NCBI RefSeq assembly: GCF_003315175.1
Contig: NZ_QNRQ01000005.1
Span: forward strand, 124,001 to 188,000
Reading direction: 5' to 3'
DNA length: 64,000 bases
Origin: Eoetvoesiella caeni
GTDB taxonomy: Bacteria; Pseudomonadota; Gammaproteobacteria; Burkholderiales; Burkholderiaceae_B
In this document: in pieces, positions 35,061 to 45,229 of the stretch
Layout: each line of letters starts with the position of its first letter
How positions within the stretch are numbered: the first letter of the stretch is position 1
Position numbers and translations under genes: made by a program
Notes under the pieces: model-generated
Databases searched by the model: none
What the model saw: only the letters and a program-made list of their open reading frames with translations
Told to the model about the DNA's origin: nothing

Positions 35061-35507
35061 TTAAGCCGTAGCCGTTCCCAGGTCGAAAAGGCTAGTCGCT
35101 TCCAGCTCCAGCACTTGCTCGTCGCGCTGATTGAACATGCGCCAGGACCAGCGCACAATGCCCAGGTCGTCGCGAGTGGAGGAAATGCGCACCGAGTCGA
35201 CGGTAATTTCCAGGCGCAATGCGTCGCCTTCGCGCACCGGCACCAGCCAGCGGATCTTGTCGACACCCGGCGAGCCGAAAGACTCGGAACCCACCAAGGC
35301 GCTGTCCACCGCCATGCGCATGGCCAGGCTGCATGTTTGCCAGCCGCTGGCGATAAGACCGCCCCAGCGGCCCGATTCAGCCCGTTCCGGGTCGGTATGG
35401 AACCACTGCGGGTCGTACTGGCGCGCAAACGCCAGCATGGACTCCCTGTCGACGACAACCGGTGGGTGCTTGATCACCATCCCGATTTGAAACTCGCTGA
35501 ATTTCAT
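35061..35507 (-). CDS. MaoC-like acyl dehydratase / enoyl-CoA hydratase family protein
   Basis: 148 residues with a hot-dog fold. Seen: DRESMLAFARQYDPQWFHTDPE, where Asp and His form the hydratase dyad, then GGLIASGWQTCSLAMRM. Such enzymes hydrate enoyl-CoA thioesters. It lies 82 nt downstream of boxA on the same strand, so it may be the last gene of the box operon and act on the unsaturated acyl-CoA chain released by ring opening. The substrate is inferred only. Confidence 0.85.
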   Translation of the reverse strand: MKFSEFQIGMVIKHPPVVVDRESMLAFARQYDPQWFHTDPERAESGRWGGLIASGWQTCSLAMRMAVDSALVGSESFGSPGVDKIRWLVPVREGDALRLEITVDSVRISSTRDDLGIVRWSWRMFNQRDEQVLELEATSLFDLGTATA

Positions 35508-35589
35508 GACGGCCTGACTATTATGATTGACAAGCCTTAAAGTGTAGCCGAATTGCCAGGCCTGTAGGAACTACTACATTAGCGCGTCG

Positions 35590-36870
35590 TCAATAGGTCT
35601 CGAAGTGCAGCCGGCCCTGGGATTTAAGCTGGGCATGGACTTCGGGCCACTTCTTACCGCTGCCTTCAACCACGTCGCGCAGCGCTTCGATGACGCCTAC
35701 TTCCATGCCTTTCAGGCCGCAGACATAAATATAGGTCTCGGTTTCGTCAAGCAGCTTCAGGATGTCGGCGGCGCGATCGCGCAGAACGTCCTGCACATAG
35801 CGCTTGGGCTGATCGGGCTGGCGCGACAGCGCCAGGTTGATGTCGATGAAGTCCTTGGGCAGGTTCATAAGAGGCCCGAAATACGGCAGTTCGCGCTGGG
35901 TGCGGGCGCCGAAAAACAGCATGAGCTTGCCGTTGTATTCGCGGTTCTTGGTCAGGCGGCGGCAGCGTTCGGTCATGGCCCGCATGGGTGCGGAGCCCGT
36001 GCCGGTGCAGATCATGATGATATTGGCATGCGCCAGGTTGGGCATGAGGAAAGTGTTGCCGTAGGGCCCGATGACCTTGACCGTGTCGTTCTTTTGAAGA
36101 TCGCACAGGTAGTTGGAGCATACGCCGTTGACCGGATTGTTGTCGTAGTCGGCGGTAACGCGCTTGACCGTTATGGACAAGTTATTGTATTTGGGCCGTT
36201 CGCCGTCGCGCGGGCTGGCGATGGAATACTGGCGTGCATGATAGGCACGGCCTTTGGCGTCGGTTCCGGGCGGGAAGATGGCAATGGACTGCCCTTCCAG
36301 CACAGGAAACGGCAAGGTGCCGAAGTCCAGCACAATATGATGAATATCGCTTTCGGTATCGTCGTCGGTAACCCGGTAGTTGCCCACCACCGTGGCCGTG
36401 GCCACATTCTTGTGGGTGTACATATTGACGTAAGGATGAACCGCCGACCAAGGCGGAATGCTTGCGCCCGCGTCGGTCGAGGGCACGCCTTCCAGGCTGT
36501 CGACGTCGCTTTGGTCCGCTGCAAGCGGGGTGCGCCCTGTCTCGGGCGCGGACTCAGCCGCGTCGTCCTGGTGCAGCAGTTCGGCCGGCAATTCTTTTTC
36601 TTCGGGCAGAACATCCCAGCTGAACTGGTCGTCCTTGGAATAGGCTTCGCTGGTCAGCACCTGGATCCAGTTGTCGATGGCGCCCGTCGGACAGGGCGGC
36701 ACGCATTTCATGCACATATTGCAGATGCTGGGATCCACAACATAGTTGTTTTCGTCGTGCGTAATGGCGTCGATCGGGCAAGCCTCTTCGCACGTATTGC
36801 AGCGAATGCAGATCTCGGGATCGATCAGGTGTTGTTTCATTACTGGTGTTGCTATCGCTGTTTCAGTCAT
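35590..36870 (-). CDS. boxA: Benzoyl-CoA 2,3-epoxidase reductase subunit BoxA
   Basis: 426 residues. BoxA transfers electrons from NADPH through FAD and two [4Fe-4S] clusters to BoxB. Seen: the ferredoxin motifs [12 protein letters not shown] (residues 21-32) and [12 protein letters not shown] (51-62), a variable linker (75-135), the FAD-binding RQYSIAS motif, the NADP-binding [14 protein letters not shown], and a C-terminal HFETY ending typical of ferredoxin-NADP reductases. It follows boxB by 125 nt with a hairpin between. Confidence 0.95.
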   Translation of the reverse strand: MTETAIATPVMKQHLIDPEICIRCNTCEEACPIDAITHDENNYVVDPSICNMCMKCVPPCPTGAIDNWIQVLTSEAYSKDDQFSWDVLPEEKELPAELLHQDDAAESAPETGRTPLAADQSDVDSLEGVPSTDAGASIPPWSAVHPYVNMYTHKNVATATVVGNYRVTDDDTESDIHHIVLDFGTLPFPVLEGQSIAIFPPGTDAKGRAYHARQYSIASPRDGERPKYNNLSITVKRVTADYDNNPVNGVCSNYLCDLQKNDTVKVIGPYGNTFLMPNLAHANIIMICTGTGSAPMRAMTERCRRLTKNREYNGKLMLFFGARTQRELPYFGPLMNLPKDFIDINLALSRQPDQPKRYVQDVLRDRAADILKLLDETETYIYVCGLKGMEVGVIEALRDVVEGSGKKWPEVHAQLKSQGRLHFETY

Positions 36871-36970
36871 TTCAAGGCCTCCTTGCTGCCCGAATCCTCA
36901 TCGCAAGCGCGCCTAAGCGCAAACGGGCGGCTATGGCGCCGCCCAGTTCGCATCCCGCCGCAAGGCGGGG

Positions 36971-36994
36971 ATAATTACAGCGCTATGTAATTAT
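36971..36994 (-). promoter_or_regulatory. Perfect hairpin in the boxB-boxA spacer
   Basis: ATAATTACA and TGTAATTAT are perfectly complementary around GCGCTA, starting 2 nt after the boxB stop. There is a second GC-rich stem (CCCGCC/GGCGGG) next to it. With no T run it looks more like an RNA-stability or processing element that could set the BoxB:BoxA ratio than a terminator. Confidence 0.45.
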
Positions 36995-36995
36995 C

Positions 36996-38423
36996 TTAGT
37001 TAAAGCGAATATATTCAAAGTCTACCGGCTGGCGGTTGATGCCAATGACCGGAGGCGCGATCCAGTTGGCGAACTTGCCTGGCTCGACCACACGGCCCAT
37101 GAGCGACGCAACGAATGCGCGATCTTCGGCCGAAGGCAGCCATTCATGTTCGTGGGCCTTCCATTGGTCTTCGGTCAGCACATGGCCTTCGGGCGAAACC
37201 TTGATACCCGCCAGTGTACCGATCTGGCGGTTGAACGCCTTGTGCGGCACCTGTAGGCGGAAGGCAATGCCGCGTTTTTCCAGAACCTTGTTCCAGCGCG
37301 CAACCCCACCCACCGAGTCGCGGATGAAGTCATCGCGCAGCACTTCGTTCAAGGCATTGAGCATGGGCACTTCGATTTCGCGCAATTGGCCGTTGTTGAC
37401 TTCCAGCACGCGGTACGTTTCGTTCTTGAGCTGGTGATCGTCCGTGCGCTTGCCTTCTTCGTAGCGGCCTTTCAGGCCCGAGCTGTAGAAGATGGCGGCG
37501 TTGGACGACTGGTCGGCGCCGAACAGGTCGATCGTGACGCTGTAATGGAAGTTCAGGTAACGCTGGATGGTAGGCAGATCGATCACGCCGGCGGCACGCA
37601 GGACGGCCGGGTCTTCGGTCTTGAGCTCGTTCATGGCGTCGGCGGTACGCTGCACCACACGCGATACGCCCGACTCGCCCACGAACATGTGGTGCGCTTC
37701 TTCGGTAAGCATGAACTTGGTCGTGCGGGCCAATGGGTCGAAGCCCGACTCCGACAGCGCGCTAAGCTGGAACTTGCCGTCGCGGTCGGTGAAGTAGGTG
37801 AACATATAGAAGGCCAGCCAGTCCGGGGTCTTCTCGTTGAAGGCGCCCAGAATGCGAGGGCTGTCTTCGCTGCCCGAGTTGCGCTGCAACAGTGCATCGG
37901 CTTCTTCGCGGCCGTCGCGGCCGAAATAGCGGTGCAACAGGTAAACCATGGCCCACAGGTGGCGGCCTTCTTCGACGTTGACCTGGAACAAGTTGCGCAA
38001 GTCGTACATCGATGGGGCCGTCAGGCCCAGGTGGCGCTGCTGCTCGACCGATGCGGGCTCGGTGTCGCCCTGGGTCACGATGATGCGGCGCAGGTTGGCG
38101 CGGTGCTCGCCCGGCGCTTCTTGCCAGACATCCTTGCCAATGTTTTCGCCGAAGTGCATTTTGCGCTCGCCATCCTGCGGGGTCAGGAAAATGCCCCAGC
38201 GGTAGTCGGGCATTTTGACGTGGCCGAAGTTGGCCCAGCCGTCAGGCTGCACGCTGATGGCCGTGCGCAAATACACGTCCATGTTCTGCGAGCCTTCCGG
38301 GCCCATGTCCTGCCACCATTGCAGGTAGTTGGGCTGCCAGTGCTCCAGGGCGCGCTGCAAGGCGCGGTCGCCCGACAAGTTGACGTTGTTGGGGATTTTT
38401 TCTGAATAATTGATACCGGACAT
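36996..38423 (-). CDS. boxB: Benzoyl-CoA 2,3-epoxidase oxygenase subunit BoxB
   Basis: 475 residues, normal for the family. BoxB is the di-iron monooxygenase that converts benzoyl-CoA to 2,3-epoxybenzoyl-CoA with BoxA. Seen: MSGINYSEKIPNNVNLSGDR at the N terminus, VNVEEGRHLWAMVYLL and LTEEAHHMFVGESG, which hold the carboxylate-histidine iron ligands, and the C-terminal WIAPPVIGINRQPVDFEYI. It lies between boxC (44 nt upstream) and boxA. Confidence 0.96.
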   Translation of the reverse strand: MSGINYSEKIPNNVNLSGDRALQRALEHWQPNYLQWWQDMGPEGSQNMDVYLRTAISVQPDGWANFGHVKMPDYRWGIFLTPQDGERKMHFGENIGKDVWQEAPGEHRANLRRIIVTQGDTEPASVEQQRHLGLTAPSMYDLRNLFQVNVEEGRHLWAMVYLLHRYFGRDGREEADALLQRNSGSEDSPRILGAFNEKTPDWLAFYMFTYFTDRDGKFQLSALSESGFDPLARTTKFMLTEEAHHMFVGESGVSRVVQRTADAMNELKTEDPAVLRAAGVIDLPTIQRYLNFHYSVTIDLFGADQSSNAAIFYSSGLKGRYEEGKRTDDHQLKNETYRVLEVNNGQLREIEVPMLNALNEVLRDDFIRDSVGGVARWNKVLEKRGIAFRLQVPHKAFNRQIGTLAGIKVSPEGHVLTEDQWKAHEHEWLPSAEDRAFVASLMGRVVEPGKFANWIAPPVIGINRQPVDFEYIRFN

Positions 38424-38467
38424 CTCGATGACTCCTTAGGTAAATTCTGGGTGTTTAAACAAACGAC

Positions 38468-40126
38468 TTAAACGCGATTCATATCGAAATCGGCCTTTTC
38501 GCCCTTGCCGTACAACTTAAGAGCCCCTTTCTCGCCCGATGCGTTGGGACGATAGAAGATCCAGTTCTGCCATGCCGTGAGGCGGCCGAAAATGCGGGTT
38601 TCCATGGATTCTTTAGGACCGAAGCGCAGATTGGCTTCAAGGCCGGTAAGCGCATCGGGAGAAAGCGCGGAACGCTCTTCCAGCACCATGCGCACCTCGT
38701 CGTCCCAATCCAGGCTGTCGATTGCAAATGTAATCAACCCAACGGATTCCGCTTCATTGGCGTCCAGCATCTTGCCGGCTGCGGCGCGCACAGCTTCGAT
38801 GGCGGGCACTTCTTCGTAGAACCGGCGTTGAATGCGGGTTTGGCCGTTGACCAGAGGGTAGGCGCCAAAGTTGAGTTCGTTGCTTGCAATTTGCGCGGGC
38901 TGATCGGCGTCGGGGTCGTCCAGCATGAAAGTACGGTCGCAAGCCAAGGCCACTTCAAGCAGCGTTCCGACAAAGCAGGAGCCGGGTTCGACCAAGGCGA
39001 ACAAGGAGCGCGAGGTCACGTCCAGGCGCGCCAGCGTACGGCGCAACATGCCCGTGGTTTCGCGGACAAACCAGTTGTCGCCGAATTTTTGCAGGCTGGC
39101 GTCCGCCGCCAATACTTTGGCCGCATCGCCCTGGGTCTTGAATACCCATGTGCCGATATCGAGTTCGTTGGTGCGCATTTCAAGAATGGCATCATCGAGT
39201 TCGCGCGCCATTTGCAGCGGCCACCAGGCGTCGCCCTGGGCCAGGATGGCGTCGACGCTGTCGGGGGTGTCGGTTTCGGGAGCGCGAATTGTCCAGTTTG
39301 CCAGGCGGCGTTCACGGTCGATCTGGACTTCGACATATTTATAGCCGATGCTGTTTTCGCCATCGACGCGCTTGATAGGCGTCAATGCAACACCCTTCGC
39401 GCCGGTGGGGCGCGTGCTGCCCTCGCCCAGTTCGATCGCGCGCTTCTTGATGCTTTCGGCAAACTGCGCCGGCTTGACCAGGTCGTCGACCAGGCGCCAG
39501 TCTTTGGCGCGCTGGCCGCGCACGCCTTCAACCAGGGTGCAGAAAATGTCGGCGTGGTCGTGGCGCACTTTGCGCTTGTCGGTAACGCGGGTCAGGCCGC
39601 CGGTGCCCGGCAATACGCCCAGCAGCGGCACTTCGGGCAGCGACACCGCCGACGAGCGATCGTCGATCAACAGAATTTCGTCGCAAGCCAGGGCCAGCTC
39701 GTAGCCGCCGCCAGCGCAGGCGCCGTTCAGCGCAGCGACGAACTTCAGGCCGCTGTAGCGGCTGGAATCTTCAATGCCGTTGCGGGTTTCGTTTGTGAAC
39801 TTGCAGAAGTTGACCTTCCAGGAATGGCTGGACAAGCCCAGCATGAAAATATTGGCGCCCGAACAGAAAATACGGTCTTTCATGCTGGTTACGACAACGG
39901 TGCGAACTTCAGGATGCTCGAAGCGTATGCGCTGAAGTGCATCGTGCAGTTCGATGTCGACGCCCAGGTCGTACGAGTTCAGCTTGAGCTTGTAGCCGGG
40001 CCGCAAACCGCCGTCCTCGGAGACATCCATGGCAAGCGTGGCGACAGCGCCATCAAAAGACAGGGCCCAATGCTTGTACTGGCTGGGATCGGTACGGAAG
40101 TCGACGCGAGTGGCGGGTTGATTCAT
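38468..40126 (-). CDS. boxC: 2,3-Epoxybenzoyl-CoA dihydrolase BoxC
   Basis: 552 residues, normal for BoxC. It hydrolyses epoxybenzoyl-CoA, opening the ring to 3,4-didehydroadipyl-CoA semialdehyde and formate. Two crotonase-like regions are seen: oxyanion-hole motif NGACAGGGYELALACDEIL in the first half and SCFVGTLLEVALACDRTFML in the second. I chose ATG 40126 (MNQPATRVDF), with Shine-Dalgarno GGAGA 8 nt upstream; the frame is open 30 codons further but runs into the operator/promoter region. First gene of the boxCBA transcript. Confidence 0.95.
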   Translation of the reverse strand: MNQPATRVDFRTDPSQYKHWALSFDGAVATLAMDVSEDGGLRPGYKLKLNSYDLGVDIELHDALQRIRFEHPEVRTVVVTSMKDRIFCSGANIFMLGLSSHSWKVNFCKFTNETRNGIEDSSRYSGLKFVAALNGACAGGGYELALACDEILLIDDRSSAVSLPEVPLLGVLPGTGGLTRVTDKRKVRHDHADIFCTLVEGVRGQRAKDWRLVDDLVKPAQFAESIKKRAIELGEGSTRPTGAKGVALTPIKRVDGENSIGYKYVEVQIDRERRLANWTIRAPETDTPDSVDAILAQGDAWWPLQMARELDDAILEMRTNELDIGTWVFKTQGDAAKVLAADASLQKFGDNWFVRETTGMLRRTLARLDVTSRSLFALVEPGSCFVGTLLEVALACDRTFMLDDPDADQPAQIASNELNFGAYPLVNGQTRIQRRFYEEVPAIEAVRAAAGKMLDANEAESVGLITFAIDSLDWDDEVRMVLEERSALSPDALTGLEANLRFGPKESMETRIFGRLTAWQNWIFYRPNASGEKGALKLYGKGEKADFDMNRV

Positions 40127-40184
40127 GAGGATGGTCTCCAAAATTTTCTTTAACCTGAACGATAGTGCATCAAACAGAAGATGA

Positions 40185-40198
40185 TGCATAATAATGCA
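40185..40198. promoter_or_regulatory. Probable BoxR operator overlapping the boxC -10 element
   Basis: TGCA-TAATAA-TGCA. The TGCA-N6-TGCA layout matches what I recall of the operator of BzdR/BoxR-type regulators. On the minus strand the predicted -10 (TATTAT) lies inside it, so binding would block polymerase. A lone TGCA half-site follows at 40166-40169. Confidence 0.7.
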
Positions 40199-40216
40199 TC
40201 GAAAATACGCCGTCAA
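40188..40216 (-). promoter_or_regulatory. Predicted sigma70 promoter of boxC
   Basis: -35 TTGACG (complement of 40211-40216), 17 nt spacer, -10 TATTAT (complement of 40188-40193). The start point would be near 40181, 55 nt upstream of boxC. Confidence 0.7.
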
Positions 40217-40224
40217 CTACAAAA

Positions 40225-40238
40225 TGCATTTTGATGCA
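40225..40238. promoter_or_regulatory. Second probable BoxR operator upstream of the boxC -35
   Basis: TGCA-TTTTGA-TGCA, centred 40 bp (about four helical turns) from the operator at 40185-40198 and just upstream of the -35. Same-face spacing would allow cooperative binding. Confidence 0.65.
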
Positions 40239-40323
40239 TTTTTTTTGACTACAGCGCGAGCCCCGCAGGCACTTCAGTCAACTTGCGCCCTTTGCGCCTT
40301 GAGACAACATTTTTTTATAGTGA

Positions 40324-41256
40324 TTATCCGTAGCTTAATTCCGCAGCTTGCCGGATGTGCGCGCTTAATTCGTCGACGCATTCGGCCAGACTGCGCTCGC
40401 TGGTGGAGCAAACATAATCGGCCTTGGAGTAAAACGCCTCGCGACTGGCAAGAATGCGCTTGAGGTCGGCCATGGCCTCGTTGTTGCCGGCCATGGGCCG
40501 GAAGTCTCCTTGCGCCATAACGCGCGCCATATGGTCTTCGGGGGTGGCCCTGACCCACACGGTATAACAATGCGCCAGCATGACATTCATGGTGGCAGGT
40601 TCGGAAACAAGGCCGCCGGGCGTAGCCAGCACCATTTCGGGATAAAGCTGCAGGGCCTCTTCTAGGGCCCGCCGCTCGTAGCGGCGATAGGCTGTCGGGC
40701 CGTACAGGCTGTGGATTTCAAGAATGCCGCAACCGGCCACGCGTTCGATCTCGCTGCTCAGTTCCACAAAAGGATAACCGATCTCGGCCGCCAATAGCCG
40801 GCCCAGCGAAGATTTACCGGCGCCGCGCAAGCCGATAAGGGCAATCTGCCGCAGCTTATTGCGGCCGCCATTGGCCGCGGCGTTGCCGACAAACAGGTTG
40901 GACAAGGTTTCACGCGCCGCCTGCAGTTCTTTTTCGGTTCGATTTTGCAGCAGTTCGCGGATGAGCAGCCATTCGGGGCTGGAGGTCGTGATGTCGCCCA
41001 CCAATTCGGCAAGCACGCAATTGAACGCCTGGGCGATTTGCAGCAGCACCAGGATGGACACATTGCCGATGCCGCGTTCGAGATTGGCCAGATGACGCTC
41101 GGAGACACTGGCGGCGCGGGCAAGCTCCTTGCGCGTCATGCCGCGCCGGGCGCGCAGGCGCCGCACGTTTTCGCCCAGCGAAATCAGGTAGGGATCGCGG
41201 TCTGCACCGGCGCCCGCCGCGACGGCGGCAGTTGAATCGAGTGTCTTGTTTTCCAC
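40324..41256 (-). CDS. boxR: BoxR: XRE-type regulator fused to a shikimate-kinase-like domain
   Basis: 310 residues from GTG 41256; an in-frame TTG at 41271 would add five and lies very close to the promoter. The N-terminal helix-turn-helix (about 25-85) has ENVRRLRARRGMTRKELARA and SERHLANLERGIGNVS. The C-terminal domain (about 130-310) is shikimate-kinase-like with P-loop GLRGAGKSSLGRLL. BoxR/BzdR repress box or bzd genes and release DNA when benzoyl-CoA binds the kinase-like domain (family knowledge). It is upstream of boxC on the same strand and divergent from the DUF4863-boxD operon; operators lie at both promoters. Confidence 0.93.
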   Translation of the reverse strand: MENKTLDSTAAVAAGAGADRDPYLISLGENVRRLRARRGMTRKELARAASVSERHLANLERGIGNVSILVLLQIAQAFNCVLAELVGDITTSSPEWLLIRELLQNRTEKELQAARETLSNLFVGNAAANGGRNKLRQIALIGLRGAGKSSLGRLLAAEIGYPFVELSSEIERVAGCGILEIHSLYGPTAYRRYERRALEEALQLYPEMVLATPGGLVSEPATMNVMLAHCYTVWVRATPEDHMARVMAQGDFRPMAGNNEAMADLKRILASREAFYSKADYVCSTSERSLAECVDELSAHIRQAAELSYG

Positions 41257-41284
41257 TAAAGAAAACCCCAAAATTCAATGAGCA

Positions 41285-41298
41285 TGCATTATAATGCT
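41285..41298. promoter_or_regulatory. Probable BoxR operator in the boxR / DUF4863 divergent region
   Basis: TGCA-TTATAA-TGCT, one mismatch from TGCA-N6-TGCA. It contains a TATAAT that could be the -10 of boxR on the minus strand (complement of 41288-41293) and touches the -35 of the plus-strand promoter, so one bound repressor could control both directions. Confidence 0.65.
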
Positions 41299-41326
41299 TG
41301 ACAGTACGAAAGAAAAGAACTAATTT
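41298..41326 (+). promoter_or_regulatory. Predicted sigma70 promoter of the DUF4863-boxD-benzoate ligase operon
   Basis: -35 TTGACA (41298-41303), 17 nt spacer, -10 TAATTT (41321-41326). The start point would be near 41333, giving a leader of about 160 nt before ATG 41492. Confidence 0.65.
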
Positions 41327-41491
41327 TCAGGTTCATTCAGCAGGCAATCGTTAACAATTATTTCCGGCGCCCACAGGCCCGGCCATGGTTGAAAAGCCGC
41401 TGAACATCCATTCCCCATGGCACCGCCCAGGCACATCATAGCTGTAGTCTGGCAGCGCGGACCGGATGGAAAACAGAATACAGGGCCACAC

Positions 41492-41977
41492 ATGACTATC
41501 GAGACATTTCAACATCTTATCCAGACTGTCACCCAGTACATAGGGGATCGCAAGCTCGACAAAGACTTGCAGGCGTCCCTGAATCAACAATTTCCGTTCG
41601 AAGGCCCCGTCTACCAACAAATCTTCGACGCCTGCAGGCAAGGCGTGCGCGAAGGCTGGATGTGCCAATACGAAGGCGGCGGCGTCCGCTACGGGCGGGT
41701 CGTCAAGCCGTCCGGCGAACTGGGCGGGTTTTCTGTCGACGTCGTACAGATGAACAACCTGGCAGGCCCCCACCACCGCCATCCCAACGGCGAAATCGAC
41801 CTCATCATGCCGCTGGACAAAGATGCCTGTTTTGACGGCCATCCGGGCGGCTGGCTGGTCTACGGACCCGACACGGCCCACAGCCCCACGGTAACCGGAG
41901 GCGAGGCGCTGGTTCTTTACCTGCTTCCCCAAGGACAAATCGAATTCACGCGGCAAGCGGCGAAGTCCCAGCCTTAA
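41492..41977 (+). CDS. DUF4863-family protein (4-hydroxylaminobenzoate lyase-like) in the box cluster
   Basis: 161 residues. Compact C-terminal half with metal-binding-type residues in NLAGPHHRHPNGEIDLIMPL and GHPGGWLVYGPDTAHSPTV, suggesting a small cupin-like or lyase fold. I recall that this family includes 4-hydroxylaminobenzoate lyase (PnbB type), and that members often sit in benzoyl-CoA clusters without a known role there. First gene of the plus-strand operon, 102 nt before boxD. The frame is open to 41417, but ATG 41492 (MTIETFQHLIQ) begins the plausible domain. A part in benzoyl-CoA or side-product handling is inferred. Confidence 0.75.
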   Translation: MTIETFQHLIQTVTQYIGDRKLDKDLQASLNQQFPFEGPVYQQIFDACRQGVREGWMCQYEGGGVRYGRVVKPSGELGGFSVDVVQMNNLAGPHHRHPNGEIDLIMPLDKDACFDGHPGGWLVYGPDTAHSPTVTGGEALVLYLLPQGQIEFTRQAAKSQP

Positions 41978-42079
41978 CGCCCAACCCCGCGGCACAACGA
42001 CAGCACCTTATGCGGCAACGCCGCCGGCCATTTCCGCCACGCGGCTCGGGACGCTGGCGCACTACCTAAAGCAGAGATC

Positions 42080-43624
<1,545 letters not shown>

Positions 43625-43665
43625 AAACGCGAACGCTGCGAACCGCTCATCCTTGGAGACACCCC

Positions 43666-45225
43666 ATGCAAACTTGCCCCGCAAAACTCAACTATGCGGC
43701 TTACCTGACCCAGGCCAATGCCGCACGCGGATCAAAGCTGGCTTACATCGACGACCATCGCGCGCTGACCTATGCGCAGTTGGCCCAGCGTGTAGCCCAG
43801 TTCGCCGGACTGCTGCACAAGCTGGGGGTGCGCCGCGAAGAGCGCGTGCTGCTGCTGATGCACGACACCATAGACTGGCCTGTCGTGTTTCTGGGCGCCC
43901 TGCATGCCGGTGTCGTTCCCGTCGCCATCAACACACTGCTTACGCCTGACGATTACGCCTACATCATGGAGCACAGCCGCTGCCAGGCGGCCTTCATCTC
44001 CGCCCCGCTGCTGACCAATCTGCAAAGCGCCATGGCCATCGCTCCGGACAACGAAATCAGGCACATTGTCATTTCGGAACCGGGCGAGTCCCTGCCGCAG
44101 GGCATGCTGGACTTCGAAACTGAACTGACGCAAGCCGCGCCGGTGCCGGCCGTCGCCACACTGGCCGACGAAATCGCCTTCTGGCTGTACTCTTCCGGCT
44201 CGACCGGACAGCCCAAGGGCGTGGTTCACAGCCACGGCAACCTCTGGTATACGGCCGAGCTCTACGGCAAGCCCGTCCTGGGCGTACGCGAAGAGGACAT
44301 CGTCTTTTCAGCCGCCAAGCTGTTTTTCGCCTACGGCCTGGGCAATGGCCTGACCTTTCCGCTGTCGGTGGGCGCCACCACGGTGCTGATGGGCGAGCGC
44401 CCGACGCCGGCCGCGGTATTCAAGCGCCTGGTCGAACACAAGCCCACGGTATATTGCGGCGTTCCCACCTTGTACGCCAGCATGCTGGCTTCGCCCGACC
44501 TGCCCGCCAAAGACCAAGTGGCGATGCGGGTCTGCGCCTCGGCGGGCGAAGCCCTGCCCAAAGACCTGGGCGATCGCTTCACGAATCATTTCGGCTGCGA
44601 AATCCTGGATGGCATCGGTTCGACCGAAATGCTGCACATCTTCATCTCTAACCAGGCGGGCAGCGTGCACTATGGCACCACCGGCAAGCCTGTACCCGGC
44701 TATGAAGTGGAGCTGCGCGACGAACATGGCGTGGCAGTACCCACCGGCACCATCGGCGACCTGTACATAAAAGGCCCCAGCGCCGCGCTGATGTACTGGA
44801 ACAACCGTACCAAGACTCGCGATACCTTCCTGGGTTCTTGGCTGAAAAGCGGCGACAAATACGAATGCGACGCCGAAGGCTACTACACCTACGCCGGACG
44901 CAGCGACGACATGATCAAGGTAAGCGGCCAATATGTTTCGCCGGTAGAGGTCGAGAACATCCTGATCCAGCACGAAGCCGTACTGGAGGCCGCCGTGATC
45001 GGCGTAGCCGACGCCGACGGTCTCATCAAGACCACCGCCTATGTCGTATTGCGCACTGGCAATATGCCCGACATCGGCATCCAGACCGAACTGCAAGCCT
45101 ACGTCAAATCGCAGTTGGCGCCGTTCAAGTATCCGCGCACCATACACTTTATCGACGAACTGCCTAAAACCGCCACCGGCAAGATCCAGCGTTTTCGCCT
45201 GCGGCAGCTGAAACAGCAAAGCTAA
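43666..45225 (+). CDS. bclA: Benzoate-CoA ligase
   Basis: 519 residues. ANL-superfamily acyl-CoA synthetase forming benzoyl-CoA from benzoate, ATP and CoA; close to BadA/BclA. Seen: AMP-binding motif YSSGSTGQPKGVVHSHG (near residue 173), FFAYGLGNGLTFPL and DGIGSTEMLHIFISN (acid-recognition and A5 motif), the hinge YAGRSDDMIKVSGQYVSP, and the catalytic Lys in PKTATGKIQRFRLR. Co-transcribed with boxD and followed 5 nt later by the hydrolase gene. Confidence 0.95.
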   Translation: MQTCPAKLNYAAYLTQANAARGSKLAYIDDHRALTYAQLAQRVAQFAGLLHKLGVRREERVLLLMHDTIDWPVVFLGALHAGVVPVAINTLLTPDDYAYIMEHSRCQAAFISAPLLTNLQSAMAIAPDNEIRHIVISEPGESLPQGMLDFETELTQAAPVPAVATLADEIAFWLYSSGSTGQPKGVVHSHGNLWYTAELYGKPVLGVREEDIVFSAAKLFFAYGLGNGLTFPLSVGATTVLMGERPTPAAVFKRLVEHKPTVYCGVPTLYASMLASPDLPAKDQVAMRVCASAGEALPKDLGDRFTNHFGCEILDGIGSTEMLHIFISNQAGSVHYGTTGKPVPGYEVELRDEHGVAVPTGTIGDLYIKGPSAALMYWNNRTKTRDTFLGSWLKSGDKYECDAEGYYTYAGRSDDMIKVSGQYVSPVEVENILIQHEAVLEAAVIGVADADGLIKTTAYVVLRTGNMPDIGIQTELQAYVKSQLAPFKYPRTIHFIDELPKTATGKIQRFRLRQLKQQS

Positions 45226-45229
45226 GACC

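Noticed and set aside
41257-41271. Extended boxR start at TTG 41271
   Set aside because: It would leave a leader of about 10 nt after the predicted -10; GTG 41256 is more plausible, but not proven.
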